A stretch of 64,000 nucleotides of DNA from Lepidurus packardi (GCA_023053545.1 JAKZAN010000165.1:1-64000), one strand, 5' to 3'; numbered from the stretch's first letter, positions 38,595 to 49,262 are shown. A program made the numbers and translations. Notes: generated by a model not told the origin, from the letters alone.

Positions 38595-39456
38595 ATGGAG
38601 CTCGATCCCGCATTCGACCGGCAGGTGCGACAGGTGTCGCCGTCACGGGCGGCCGAACTCGTCGCGGCAGGCATCCGCGTGCTCGACGTCCGCACGCCGG
38701 ACGAGTACAGCGGGCTCGGCCACATCCCCGGCGCCACGCTGCTGCCGGTGCAGATCATCGCCAGTGCGCCTGCCGTCATCGACGCGCTCGACACTCCGGT
38801 GCTGGTCACCTGCGAACACGCGGTGCGGAGCAAGGGTGGCGACGCGAGCTGCTCGCGCAGGCCGGCTTCACCCAGGTGCACGAGCTGTCCACGGGCATGG
38901 CCGGGTGGGACGGCCCCCGCGAGTACGACAGCGCCGCGATGACCGGGCCCTCGCCCTGGCTGTTCGAATGCGGCGACCTGATCCCGCGGACCGGTCGCGC
39001 GCTGGACGTGGCGTGCGGCCGAGGGCGGCACGCGCTGCTGCTGGGCTCGACCGGACTTTCGGTGACCGCCGTCGACCGCGACGCGGATGTACTGGCCCGG
39101 CTGCAGGGCCACGCCGATCGGCTCGAGATGTCGGTGCAGACGCGCGTCGTCGATCTCGAGACGGCCGAGTCGCCGCTTGGCGAGGAGACGTACGACCTCG
39201 TGATCGTGACCCGGTTATCTGCATCGCCCGTTGCTGCCGCACCTGGTGGCGGCGGTCGCGCCGGGCGGCGTGCTGATCTACGAGACGTTCCTCGCGCAGC
39301 AGGCCGAGCACGGGCGTCCAACCAACCCGGACTATCTCCTCCAGCCGGGCGAGTTGCGCCGGCTGGTGGCGCCAGCTCGAGGTACTGCGCGAGTTCGAGG
39401 GCGAGTTCGACGGCAAGTGGATGGCTGCCGTCGCGGCGCGGCGCCCGGCAATGTGA
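38595..39456 (+). CDS. Rhodanese domain fused to SAM methyltransferase (frameshifted)
   Basis: About 286 residues. Residues ~10-100 are a rhodanese domain ([24 protein letters not shown]) with active-site loop VTCEHAVRS carrying the Cys. Residues ~110-286 are a class I methyltransferase: [19 protein letters not shown] (SAM motif I), [28 protein letters not shown] and GGVLIYETF, a TehB-like set. Breaks near 38835 (net shift not explained by one inserted base), 39217 (extra t) and 39374 (extra c). The fusion suggests handling of a sulfane sulfur or a toxic anion such as tellurite; this is inference. Confidence 0.8.
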
Positions 39457-39570
39457 AATTTGAATTTGAAATGGATCGGCGGCCGGCCTGTCGGCCTTGC
39501 CGCTCGAGACATCTCGAGGGGGCGGCCGGCGCAGCCGCGCCCTCGAGCACTTCCAATGTCGAATTTCTGA
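39457..39570. terminator. Convergent spacer with AT-rich stretch and palindrome
   Basis: Spacer between convergent genes. It has an AT-rich stretch unusual for this window (gaaatttgaatttgaaatgg, 39456-39475) and a perfect palindrome ctcgaga-ca-tctcgag (39503-39518). A bidirectional terminator is possible but not shown. Confidence 0.35.
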
Positions 39571-40372
39571 TTACGAGCGCAGCGTCTTCACCCGACGCTT
39601 CCCCAGCGCGGCGGTGAGGACATCGAGCTTCGGAAAGGCGTGCCCCAGGTACGGCACGAACCCTTCGGCGTGCGTCACCGCTGCGACGGCCGAACTGCTC
39701 GCCCCGCTCGGCACCGACCCGCCGCATCCAGTGCAGGTACTCGTCCCTCGCCGTGCTGCTCGTGCAGCCACGCACGCTGTGTGGCGTGACAGGCCAGGAG
39801 CTCGGCCTTCCGTTCGATGACGTCCGGAGATGTCGACGAGATAGTGGGCGGGCGCCCGCCCACCGTGCGGCGTCGCCAGGTCGATCGGATCGGCGTACAG
39901 CAGGGCGGGCAGCGCCTCGCAGGGCGGCGCCGGCTTGCGGGCCCCGCTGCCCGACCGGCGGCAATGCCTTCCAGTTGGGGATGGTCGATCCGAACGCCGC
40001 GTCACGCGCCAGGTACGACGTCTGCTCGTGATCGGCCATGTAGTCGACGGGCGCATGCGTGATCAGCACGTCGGGACGGACCTCGCGCAGCAGACCGTGA
40101 CGATGCGCTTCTGCCGCGCGTCGTGGGGTGATGGTCAGGTCCTCGATGCCGAGGCAGGTGTAGCCGGCGCCGAGCAGCGCCGCCGACGCCGCGGCTTCCT
40201 TGCGGCGGATGCGGGAGATGGCCGCCGCCGACAGCGTCGACGACCCCAGGTCGCCCGCGGTCATCGTCGCGAGGTGCACGTCCCAGCCGGCCGCCGCCAG
40301 CAGGAGGAGCGTGCCGGCGCACGTGATCTCGATGTCGTCGGGGTGCGCCATCAGCGCCAGCACGCGCGGCAT
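39571..40372 (-). CDS. PIG-L/LmbE family deacetylase (frameshifted)
   Basis: About 265 residues. ATG 40372 ([20 protein letters not shown]) has the zinc motif HPDDx[21 protein letters not shown] supplies the downstream His/Asp ligands. LmbE enzymes remove N-acetyl groups from GlcNAc-like conjugates (mycothiol, bacillithiol, GPI precursors, polysaccharides). It lies five bases after the Gfo/Idh/MocA gene on the same strand, so the pair probably acts on the same sugar. The C-terminus reads [16 protein letters not shown]. About five single-base breaks between 40130 and 39700. Confidence 0.82.
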
Positions 40373-40377
40373 GGCGC

Positions 40378-41421
40378 TTACACGAGCTCCGACAACTGCA
40401 CGGTCCTGCCCCGCTGCACCGAGAGATCGGCGGCATAGGCCACGCGGTGGCTCTCGAGGCGCGGTATCGAAGTCGGTCAGCGGCATCGCCACACCTTGGG
40501 CCGTGGCGTCGACGAAGGCCTGGAACTGCGGCTGGTACGGGTGATCGCTGACGTCACCCGAGTCGATCGGGTGCGTCGCCAACTCGGTCCACTTCGTCTT
40601 GATCATGCCCGGCAGCTTGGTCGAGTGCAGCTTCGTGTCGAGCAGCGTGCCGTGACTGCCGACCAGGTGCGAGTGGAAGTAGTAGGGCTGCAGGCAGTCG
40701 ATGCACGACGTCACCTTGCCGACGCGGCCGTCGGCGAACTTCAGCAGGCTGACGGTGGTGGTCGGGTACTCGTAGGGGGCGAAGTGCTCACTGGTGGACG
40801 TCGTGCCGTAGGCGGTCACTTCCGCGACCGGGCGCCTTCATCAGCATCAGCAGGATGTCCATGGCGTGGCAGCCGGCAGTGAGCAGGCTCGACGCGCCCA
40901 TGTCCCTTCTTGATGTTCCAGCCGTACTGGCCGTACCACGGACCGATGCCGTGGGTAGTAGTCGACCTCGCCGAAGTGCAGATCGCCGAGCAGCCCCTGC
41001 TCCACCACCGACCGCGTCAGCGTGAACTGCGCGCTGTAGCGCACCTCGAAGCAGACCATCGCCTTGACGCCGTTGGCGCGGATGGCGTGGCGCACGCGCG
41101 TGGCGTCCTTCCCACGACAGGGGCGATCGGCTTCTCGATCATCAGGTGCTTGCCGGGCATTGGCCGCGGCAATCGCCTGTTCGGCGTGGAATGGGTGCGG
41201 CGTGCAGATGTCGATGACGTCGATGTCGGGATCGGCGAGCATCTCGCGTAGTCCTGGTAGGCCTTCAGCGGAATGCCGTACTGCGCCTGCAGCATCCCCG
41301 GATCCAGCTCCCGGCGCGAGCACACGGCCACGACCGTGGCGCCCTTCACGTGCTTGAACGTCTCGATGTGGGCCCCGGCGACCCAGCCGAGCCGACGATC
41401 CCGATTCCTCAGTCCACTCAT
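40378..41421 (-). CDS. Gfo/Idh/MocA family oxidoreductase (frameshifted)
   Basis: About 345 residues. The N-terminal NAD(P)-binding Rossmann part is recognisable ([28 protein letters not shown] with the EKP motif). The C-terminal sheet domain includes [21 protein letters not shown] and [17 protein letters not shown]. The natural end is RTVQLSELV, stop 40378-40380. Enzymes of this family oxidise or reduce sugars and cyclitols. Start ATG 41421 ([18 protein letters not shown]) lacks the usual GxGxxG and may itself lie after a break. Seven or so single-base breaks. Confidence 0.78.
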
Positions 41422-41443
41422 GGTGCGGCAAGCTCCGATGTGA

Positions 41444-41461
41444 CGCAGGCCCCGGCCTGCG
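41444..41461. promoter_or_regulatory. Palindrome upstream of Gfo/Idh/MocA gene
   Basis: cgcaggcc-cc-ggcctgcg, perfect 8-bp arms, 23 bases before ATG 41421 on the minus strand. It could be an operator or another extragenic palindrome. Confidence 0.4.
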
Positions 41462-41473
41462 GCCTAAGCCTAC

Positions 41474-41508
41474 ACGGGAATGCCGCGACGCCGGAATGCC
41501 GCGAATAG
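41474..41508. repeat. Period-8 element atgccgcg, copy A
   Basis: ggaatgccgcgacgccggaatgccgcga type sequence. A near-identical copy in opposite orientation occurs at 49263-49293. Confidence 0.5.
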
Positions 41509-41610
41509 CGCGCGTGGACCTCGAGGTCGACGACGACGGACGGCGCCTCCGTCCGACTGTCAGCGACCGCGCGGGCATCACCGCTCGGGCCGCCCCCCGC
41601 GGCCTCGCCG

Positions 41611-41700
41611 TTTCGCCCTTCACCCTTTACCCCTTTACCCCTTTACCCTTCTGCCCTTCGGTTGTGTCGTTTCGCCCTGTTCGCCCTTCTCGCCCTTTCT
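41611..41700. repeat. Pyrimidine-rich period-8 repeat (ccccttta / gccctt)
   Basis: ccctttacccctttacccctttaccc followed by gcccttc/gccctgt words up to the MeaB stop codon. Rest of this 277-base spacer: the palindrome and period-8 element listed separately. Confidence 0.7.
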
Positions 41701-42701
41701 ACTTTGCGAACAGCCCCATCAGGTCGCGCGCGGCGGCGAACGCCGTCGTCCGCCCCTCGACCACCGCCACCTCGAGCCCCGCGGCAGGCTGGCAGCGACG
41801 GCGCTGTCGGTGCGGAACGCCGACTCGAGACCGGCAGCGACCAGCTCGCGCATCCAGGCCAGCGCCTGCTGGCTGCGCCGACGAGCGAAGTGCCCGTTGG
41901 CCTCGAGGTGGGCGCGCGGTGCGCGATTCACGCGGCGTCCCAGAGTGGTGCGTATGCCCTCGCCGGTCAGGGCCGAGCAGGTCAGCACCGGCGGCGCCCA
42001 GCCGTCGGCGGCGGCGGGGAACAGGTGCAGCGCCGCGCGGTACTCGCCGCGCGCCCGCTCGGCACGCGCCGCCCATGTCACCGTCGGCCTTGTTGATGGC
42101 CAGCAGGTCGACCATCTCGATGATGCCGCGTTTGATTCCCTGCAGCTCGTCGCCGGCGCCCGGCAGCAGGAGCAGGAGGAAGCAGTCGGTCATCGACCCG
42201 CACGGCCGTCTCCGACTGCCCGACGCCGACCGTCTCGACCAGGATCGTGCCGAAGCCGGCCGCCTCGCACAACAGGATGGTCTCGCGGGGTGCGTCGGGC
42301 GACGCCGCCGAGCATGCCACGCTGCGATGGCGACGGCCGGATGTAGGCCGCGTCCTCGAGCGACAGCCGCTCCATGCGCGTCTTGTCGCCGAGGATGCTG
42401 CCGCCCGAGAGGGGACTCGACGGAATCGACGCTGAGCACGGCCACCCGCTGGCCGCGATCGCGCACCAGGTGCATGCCGAGGGCATCGATGAACGTGCTC
42501 TTGCCGACACCTGGCACTCCGGTGATGCCGACACGATGCGATCGCCCGGCGTGCGGCAGGATCGCGTCGAGCAGCGCCGCGGCCGCCGCAGCGTCCCCGG
42601 CCCGCTCGCTCTCCACGAGCGTAATCGCTTGCGCCAGCACGGCACGGTCCGCCGCCCAGCACGCCGGCGACGTACGCGTCGACGTCGAGCCGCCGGCGCA
42701 T
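41699..42701 (-). CDS. meaB: MeaB-type GTPase, methylmalonyl-CoA mutase chaperone (frameshifted)
   Basis: About 330 residues. ATG 42701 ([18 protein letters not shown]) overlaps the mutase stop (TGATG). The G1 loop is [19 protein letters not shown]; then [40 protein letters not shown] and [12 protein letters not shown] (G3 region), and the base-specific NKAD of [10 protein letters not shown]. MeaB/ArgK proteins load B12 and protect mutase from inactivation. Final gene of the operon, directly after the large mutase subunit. Breaks near 42655, 42420, 42300, 42205, 42075 and 41790. Confidence 0.88.
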
Positions 42702-44855
42702 CACGCGACGTGCGTCCTGGCGAGCGCGTCGAGGAATCTGCTGCGCGCACACCGGGATGACGCTGCCGGGGCCGAAGACGGCGGTGACGCCGGCCTGCTC
42801 GAGCACGCCGTAGTCCTGCGGCGGCACCACGCCACCGACGACCACGAGGATGTCGCCACGGCCGAGGCTCTGGAGCTCGGCGATCACCGCCGGCACCAGT
42901 GTCTTGTGTCCACCGGCCAGACTCGACACGCCGAGCACGTGGACGTCGTTCTCGACGGCCATGCGCGCCGCTTCCCGCGGCGTCTGGAACAGCGGGCCGA
43001 CGTCGACGTCGAAGCCGAGGTCGGCAAAGGCGGTCGCAATCACCTTGGCGCCCCGGTCATGACCGTCCTGCCCGAGCTTGGCCACGAGGATCCGCGGACG
43101 GCGGCCTTCGTCATGCGCGAAGTGCTCGGCCATCACGCGCGCCTTCTGGAACTCGGGATCGTTCTCGCTCTCCGAGGAATACACGCCGGAGATGGTACGA
43201 CTGACGGCCTGGTAACGCCCGAACACGACCTCGAGCGCATCGGAGATCTCGCCGAGCGTCGCCCGGGCGCGGGCGGCGTCGATGGCGAGCGCGAGCAGGT
43301 TCGCGTCGCCGGCACCCGCGGCCTCGGTGAGCGCACCGAGCGCCGCACGCACGGCGGCGGCGTCGCGCGACGCGCGCACCCGCGCCAGCCGGGCCAGCTG
43401 CGATTCGCGCACGGCGCCGTTGTCGACCTCCAGCACGTCGAGCGGCGCCTCGTGATCGAGGCGGTACTTGTTGATGCCGACGATGACCTCGCGGCCGGCG
43501 TCGATGCGCGCCTGGCGCCGCGCCGCCGCCTCCTCGATGCGCATCTTGGGCAGGCCCGTCTCGATGGCCTTGGTCATGCCGCCGAGCGCCTCGACCTCCT
43601 GGATGTGCGCCCAGGCCTTGTGCATCAGCTCGTGGGTGAGCCGCTCGACGTAGTAGCTGCCGGCCCACGGGTCGACCACACGCGTGATGCCCGTCTCCTC
43701 CTGCAGGTAGATCTGCGTGTTGCGGGCGATGCGCGCCGAGAAGTCGCTCGGCAAGGCGATCGCCTCGTCGAGCGCGTTGGTGTGCAGCGACTGGGTGTGG
43801 CCCAGCACGGCGGCCAGCGCCTCGACGCAGGTGCGCGTGACGTTGTTGAACACGTCCTGGGCGGTCAGGCTCCAGCCCGACGTCTGCGAGTGCGTGCGCA
43901 GCGCCATCGACTTGGGGTTCTTCGGGTGGAACCCCTTCACCAGCGCCGCCCACAGCGCGCGGGCGGCGCGCAGCTTGGCGATCTCCATGAAGTGGTTCAT
44001 GCCGATCGCCCAGAAGAAGCTGAGACGCGGCGCGAAGGTGTCGATGTCGAGCCCGGCGGCCAGGCCCGTGCGGATGTACTCGAGGCCGTCGGCCAACGTG
44101 TAGCCGAGTTCGATGTCGGCCGTCGCGCCGGCTTCCTGCATGTGGTAGCCGCTGATGGAGATGCAGTTGAAGCGCGGCATCCGCTCGGCGCAGTAACGGA
44201 AGATGTCGCCGATGATCCGCATCGACGGCGCCGGGCCGTAGATGTAGGTGTTGCGGACCATGAACTCCTTCAGGATGTCGTTCTGAATCGTCCCGGTGAG
44301 CTGATCGATCCGCACGCCCTGCTCTTCGGCCGCGACGATGTAGAAGGCCATCACGGGCAGCACGGCGCCGTTCATGGTCATCGACACCGACATCTGATCG
44401 AGCGGAATCTGGTCGAAGAGGATCTTCATGTCCTCGACCGTGTCGATCGCCACGCCGGCCTTGCCGACGTCGCCGACGACGCGCTCGTTGTCCGAGTCGT
44501 AGCCGCGATGCGTCGCCAGGTCGAAGGCGACCGACAGCCCCTTCTGCCCCGCCGCGAGGTTGCGACGGTAGAACGCGTTGGACGCCTCCGCCGTCGAGAA
44601 CCCGGCGTACTGCCGGATCGTCCACGGCTGCAGCGCGTACATCGTCGAATACGGTCCGCGCAGGTAGGGCGGCAGGCCCGCCGCATAGGAGAGATGCTCG
44701 AGTCCCTCGAGATCAGCGGCCGTGTAGAACGGCTTGATCGCGATGTGCTCGGCCGTCATCCATGGGGCGGCAGCTGCACGTGCCGAGGGTGGAGCCGTGG
44801 CGCTTGCGCGATGAGCTCCGCTATATCCGACTCTCGAAAAATCCGGCCGGCTCAT
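42701..44855 (-). CDS. mutB: Methylmalonyl-CoA mutase large subunit (B12-binding)
   Basis: About 717 residues. It isomerises (R)-methylmalonyl-CoA and succinyl-CoA with adenosylcobalamin. ATG 44855 ([15 protein letters not shown]) overlaps the small-subunit stop. The substrate barrel includes [34 protein letters not shown] and [15 protein letters not shown]. The C-terminal B12 domain has [13 protein letters not shown], i.e. DxHxxG with the cobalt-ligating His, then [24 protein letters not shown]. One extra base near 42738 breaks the last ~10 codons; the natural end is [13 protein letters not shown]. Confidence 0.95.
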
Positions 44856-46300
44856 CTCGCCATCCCCAATCGGTCCTGCCACAGCGTCAGCGTCTCGATC
44901 GCATCGCTCTGCACGTGGACGAACCCCTGCACGCCGGCGGCGGTCAGCACCTCGACGAGTTCCTTCGGATACCCGGCGACGATGACCGGCGCGCTGGTCG
45001 CCGGCACGACCGCCTGCGCCAGCGCCGGGTATTCAGCGTCGGCGCTGCAGAGGACCACGAGGTCGGCGTCGGCCGGCACGTCGCTGCCCTGTGCGATCGC
45101 CAGCCCGGCGCAGCCGAAGAAGTTGAGACAGAAGTTGGCGCGCGCCATGCGCATGCGAACGTCGCCGGACGTGAGCAGGTACACGACCGGCGTGCGACCG
45201 GTGGCGACCACATGACGTGCGGTGCGGGCCCGCAGCGCCTCGAACGGCGCCGCGAGTCGCCGCGGTGCCAGCACGCCGTCCCCCTCGGGCGCGGGCATGG
45301 GCCCGTCGGCTGGCACGTTGGTCGTGAGGTCCGGGTAGTTGTTGACGCCGACCAGGGTCCGCCGACGCGACGACACGGCCTTCTCCCGCAGGGTCCGCGA
45401 CGCCTGCAGCTGCTCCGCGAGCATGCCGGCGCCGACGGCGGCGGCGTATCCGCCGATGGCCTCCACCTGCTGGAACAGCGACCATGCCTCGCGCGCCAGC
45501 GCGTCGGTGAGCGCCTCCACGTAGTAGGACCCGGCCGCGGGATCGGCAACGGCGTCGAGGTGCGCTTCCTCGGCGAGGATGCGCTGCACGTTGATCGCCA
45601 GGTGCGGCTCGTAGCCGCAGGGCTCGACGAGCAGCGTGTCGGCGCCACCGATGACCGCCGACATGGCTTCGGTCGAGGCGCGCAGCAGGTTGGTGTACGG
45701 GTCGTGGACGCTCGTGTTGGCGCGCGCCGTGCGCACGTGGAGCGTCATCGTCACGGCCGCCTGGTCGACAGGCGCGAACGCCTGGACTGCCGTCGCCCAC
45801 AGCAGACGCGCCGCGCGCAGCTTCGCGATCTCGAGGAAGTACGTCGAGCCGACGGCGAAGACGAACGCCAGGTCGCGGGCAGCGGCGTCCACCGGCGCGC
45901 CGGCGGCGACAGCGCCAGCGAGGCGGTCGACACCCTCGGCGAGGGCCCACGCCAGCTCCTGCGTCGCGGTGGCACCGGCATCGTGCAGCAGGTCCGCCCG
46001 GATGGCATCGGCTGGCCACGCCGGTTGCTCGGTCGCCTGCCACGGCGCGCCGTTGCCACGCGAGGAGCCGGGACCAGGTGCGATGACGGGAGGGATGTCG
46101 AGGCGAGCCAGATCCTCAGGGGTGTAGAACGGCTGGACGAGGAGGCCCTCGTCGGTGCGCCACACCAACCGCTTGTCGTAGTCGGCGCCCTTCAGGTCGG
46201 CGCGGGCCTGCGCTTCCCATTCGGCCCTGGACACCGGCGGGAACTCGCGCCGCAAGTCGAGTGGCGGCGGTGCCGCGCCGCTGGTCGGCTGGTCAGCCAT
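44852..46300 (-). CDS. mutA: Methylmalonyl-CoA mutase small subunit
   Basis: 482 residues, partner of the large subunit in the heterodimeric mutase. [22 protein letters not shown] and [24 protein letters not shown] are typical. The B12-like domain lacks DxHxxG (here [19 protein letters not shown]), as known for this non-catalytic subunit. It ends [12 protein letters not shown] and overlaps the next start by four bases. Upstream it overlaps the epimerase stop by eight bases, indicating tight coupling. Intact. Confidence 0.93.
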   Translation of the reverse strand: MADQPTSGAAPPPLDLRREFPPVSRAEWEAQARADLKGADYDKRLVWRTDEGLLVQPFYTPEDLARLDIPPVIAPGPGSSRGNGAPWQATEQPAWPADAIRADLLHDAGATATQELAWALAEGVDRLAGAVAAGAPVDAAARDLAFVFAVGSTYFLEIAKLRAARLLWATAVQAFAPVDQAAVTMTLHVRTARANTSVHDPYTNLLRASTEAMSAVIGGADTLLVEPCGYEPHLAINVQRILAEEAHLDAVADPAAGSYYVEALTDALAREAWSLFQQVEAIGGYAAAVGAGMLAEQLQASRTLREKAVSSRRRTLVGVNNYPDLTTNVPADGPMPAPEGDGVLAPRRLAAPFEALRARTARHVVATGRTPVVYLLTSGDVRMRMARANFCLNFFGCAGLAIAQGSDVPADADLVVLCSADAEYPALAQAVVPATSAPVIVAGYPKELVEVLTAAGVQGFVHVQSDAIETLTLWQDRLGMAR

Positions 46301-46763
46301 GCGTCGGGCCCTCCTGCACGACCTCGAGGATGTAGCCGAACGCCGCGGTTGCGGTGGTCTTCGGATGGACGAAGAACACGATGGTGCCGCGTGAGCCTTT
46401 CCGGGGTGCGGCGTCGATGATCGTGAAGCCCTTCGCCTTGAGGTCGTCGAAGGCCGCCTGGATGTCGCTGACGCGCAGCGCCACGTGGGCGAGGCCGCCG
46501 CGGCCGCCGTTCTTCTCGAGTTGCCTGGCGACCGGGGAGTCCGGCGAGAGCGGCTCGAGCAGTTGCACGAGGTTCGGGCTGGTGCCGACCTGGAGCAGCA
46601 CTTCGCGGACTTGATCGGTGCCGAGCACGTCCTCGCGGTGAATCTCGGTGAAGCCGAGCGCCCGATAGGCGGCGACGTGCGCCTCGAGTTGCCCGGCCGG
46701 CACGGCCATCGCGACGTGATCGAAGAAGAGGAAGCCTGGCACCTGCGTGGCGAAGTCCTGCAT
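46293..46763 (-). CDS. mce: Methylmalonyl-CoA epimerase
   Basis: 156 residues, VOC-fold epimerase converting (S)- to (R)-methylmalonyl-CoA. Family motifs: FDHVAMAVPAGQLEAHVAAYRALGF (first metal His), NLVQLLEPLSPDSPVARQLEKNG, GGLAHVALRV (second metal His) and GYILEVVQEG (Glu ligand). ATG 46763 shares its bases with the stop of the biotin carrier gene. Position between carrier and mutase fits the pathway order. Intact. Confidence 0.9.
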   Translation of the reverse strand: MQDFATQVPGFLFFDHVAMAVPAGQLEAHVAAYRALGFTEIHREDVLGTDQVREVLLQVGTSPNLVQLLEPLSPDSPVARQLEKNGGRGGLAHVALRVSDIQAAFDDLKAKGFTIIDAAPRKGSRGTIVFFVHPKTTATAAFGYILEVVQEGPTHG

Positions 46764-47146
46764 CACTCGAGCTCCACGACCACCTGGTTGGCCTTCACGC
46801 CGTCGCCGGCCGCCACCGTGATCGCCTGCACCTTGCCCTCGACGGGCGCGGTGATGTTGGTCTCCATCTTCATGGCCTCGAGCACGACCAGGATGTCCCC
46901 GGGCTGAATCTGCTGCCCGGCCTGCGCCACGACCCGCACCACCGTCCCGGTGATCGGGCTGCGACACACCTTCGCCTCGTCGACCGGTCCGGTGTCGGCC
47001 GAGGCGGCCGGCGCGGCAGCGGGCGCCGCCGGGACGCGGGCCTGCGAGGGCAGCACCATGAAGGCCTGCGGGTGGCGCACCGGTTCCTCGGCCACCTCCA
47101 CCTCGACCTCGTATGTCTTGCCGTCCACGGTGATCTTGAGTTTCAC
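46763..47146 (-). CDS. Biotin carboxyl carrier protein, transcarboxylase 1.3S type
   Basis: 127 residues, close to the size of the propionibacterial 1.3S subunit. N-terminal MKLKITVDGKTYEVEVE, an Ala/Pro linker (VPAAPAAAPAASA), and a C-terminal biotinyl domain with VLEAMKMETNITAPVEG, whose Lys is biotinylated. It carries carboxyl groups between the 5S and 12S subunits encoded just upstream. No biotin carboxylase is in the cluster. Intact. Confidence 0.93.
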   Translation of the reverse strand: MKLKITVDGKTYEVEVEVAEEPVRHPQAFMVLPSQARVPAAPAAAPAASADTGPVDEAKVCRSPITGTVVRVVAQAGQQIQPGDILVVLEAMKMETNITAPVEGKVQAITVAAGDGVKANQVVVELE

Positions 47147-47183
47147 TGTCCGTCCTCGGCAGGCTGCTTCTGCAGTCTGCAGC

Positions 47184-47540
47184 TTACCTGTAGAGCGTGT
47201 GCGAGGCCTGCACGTTGACCCGCCCCTGCTGACCCCAGGCCGACGAGCTGATCAGGCGAATCTGCCGGACGTGGGCCCGCTCGCCGAGGTATGCCGCCAC
47301 CGCAGCCGAGATCGCCAGGAGGACCTCCGCGGCGATCGCCTCGTCGGCAGGCGGGCGCGGCACCGGCGGCGCCGCGAGTTCCGGCGCGACGGCCACGATC
47401 GGTTCGGCTGCCACTGGCGGCAGCGCCGCCCGTGGCGACGACGACGCCGCCAGCGACGCCTCGAGCGCCGCGACGCGTCCGCTCAGCGCCTCGAGCGTCT
47501 GCTGCAGCGTCGCAAGTGTCGCAGTCAGTTCAGGATCCAT
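47184..47540 (-). CDS. Small acyl-CoA carboxyltransferase-associated protein with OadG-like C-terminus
   Basis: 118 residues. Residues 1-35 look like a short coiled coil (MDPELTATLATLQQTLEAL). Residues 36-70 are an Ala/Pro-rich linker. Residues ~70-118 (AAEVLLAISAAVAAYLGE, then VRQIRLISSSAWGQQGR) resemble the conserved tail of OadG/MmdD decarboxylase gamma subunits, but there is no transmembrane helix. It is between the 12S and 1.3S genes, so it probably joins or stabilises those subunits. The similarity is by eye; no name assigned. Intact. Confidence 0.7.
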   Translation of the reverse strand: MDPELTATLATLQQTLEALSGRVAALEASLAASSSPRAALPPVAAEPIVAVAPELAAPPVPRPPADEAIAAEVLLAISAAVAAYLGERAHVRQIRLISSSAWGQQGRVNVQASHTLYR

Positions 47541-47640
47541 GCACGCCTTCGTCCTTCGAACTTCGCTTCCGGCCGTTCATCGGGCCGTCGGGCTTCGAGC
47601 GTCGGCCCTGCCGGCATTCGACCTGGCGGCAGCGTCGCCA

Positions 47641-49192
47641 TCAGAGGGGCATCAAGCCGTGCTTCTTCGGCGGCCGCAGCTCGCGTTTGGTGGACAGGTA
47701 CTCGAGTGATTGCGCGATGTGCCGCCGCGTCTGCGCCGGGTCGATCACGTCGTCCACCAGGCGCCGGCCGGCGGCGACGTACGGATTGGAGAACGCCTCG
47801 CGGTACTCGGCGATCATCGCCTTGCGCTTCTCGACCTTGTCGGCGCCGGCGTCGGCGATCTCCTTGCGGAACACGATCTCGGCCGCCCCTTCCGCGCCCA
47901 TCACGGCGATCTCGGCGGTCGGCCAGGCGAAGACGCGATCGGCGCCGAGGTCCTTGCCGCACATCGCGAGATACGCGCCGCCGTACGACTTGCGCAAGAC
48001 GATGGTGATCTTGGGCACCGTCGCCGCCGAGTACGCGAACAGCATCTTGGCGCCGTGGCGGATGATGCCGCCGTACTCCTGTTCGAGGCCGGGCAGGAAT
48101 CCCGGCACGTCGACCAGCGTCAGGATCGGGATGTTGAACGCGTTGCAGAAGCGGATGAAGCGCGACGCCTTGTTGGAGGCGTTGATGTCGAGCACGCCGG
48201 CCTGCACGATCGGCTGGTTGGCGATGACGCCGACCGATCGTCCGGTGATGCGGGCGAAGCCGACGACGATGTTGGCGGCGTATCCGGACTGCACCTCGAA
48301 GAAGTCGCCGGCGTCGACGAGGCGGGCGATGACCTGCCGCACGTCGTAGCCCTGCTTGCCGTCGACGGGCACGACGTCGAGCAGCCCGGGATCGGGGTCG
48401 ACATGGTGGGCGCCCTCGAGCACCGGCGGATCCTCGAGGTTGTTCGAGGGCAGGTAGCTGAGGAGCTTCTGGCACAGCAGCATCGCGTGCGTGTCGTCCT
48501 CGGCGATGAAGTGCGTGACCCCGGACCTCACCATGTGCGTCTCGGGGCCGCCCAGCTGATCGGGCGTGACGTCCTCACCGGTCACCTGCTTGATCACCGA
48601 CGGGCCGGTGATGAACATCTGCGCGGCCCGGGTCTGGATGATGAAGTCGGTGAGCGCCGGGCTGTAGGCCGCCCCACCGGCACACGGCCCGCAGATGATC
48701 GACACCTGCGGCACCGCGCCCGACAGCATCACGTTGGTGTAGAACACCTTGCCGTAGCCGGAGAGCGAGTCGATGCCCTCCTGGACCCGTGCCCCGCCCG
48801 AGTCGTTGATGAACACGAACGGCGACCCGGCACGCAGCGCATGCTCCATGCTCTCGGCCACCTTGATCGAGTGCACCTCACCGGCCGATCCGCCAGCGAC
48901 GGTGAAGTCCTGGCTGGCGACGTGGACGAGCCGGCCGCCGATCGCCGCCGCGCCGGTGACCACGCCGTCGGCCGGCATGTCCTTGCCCTCCATGCCGAAG
49001 AGCGTCGCCCGATGGCGGGCAAAGAGCCCGGCCTCCTGGAAGCTGTCGGGATCCACCAGCGCCGCGATGCGCTCGCGAGCAGTCAGCTTGCCGGACGCAC
49101 GGTGCTTCTCCAGCTTGTCGGCGCCGCCCCCCCTGCATCACCTGCGCCCGGCGGCGGTGCAGGTCCTCGACCTTTGCCTTCATCGTGTCCAT
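47641..49192 (-). CDS. Acyl-CoA carboxyltransferase, transcarboxylase 12S type (one frameshift)
   Basis: About 516 residues, crotonase-fold carboxyltransferase (PccB/MmdA/12S). It moves a carboxyl group between biotin and propionyl-CoA to form methylmalonyl-CoA. Start ATG 49192 (MDTMKAKVEDLHRRRAQVMQGG). Motifs: FINDSGGARVQEGIDSLSGYG (acyl-CoA site), CGPCAGGAAYSPALTDF, VDVPGFLPGLEQEYGGIIRHGAK (biotin site) and GAEGAAEIVFRKEI. It ends PPKKHGLMPL. A run of seven c's (49127-49133) is one base too long and splits the first ~25 codons from the rest. Confidence 0.93.
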
Positions 49193-49262
49193 GTGCTGAC
49201 TCTCGCGGCCTTCGTCATTCGGCCCTCGTGCCTGGGCCTACGTCGGCCTTTGGCCCTGGATC

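Noticed and set aside
27609-42701. Programmed frameshifting or a recoding system
   Set aside because: Breaks occur at many unrelated sites in unrelated genes, near-always as one extra homopolymer base, and with no common slippery site plus structure.
41496-45215. 1239-residue plus-strand open frame
   Set aside because: Antisense shadow of MeaB and mutB, made long by high GC at third positions; no recognisable domain.
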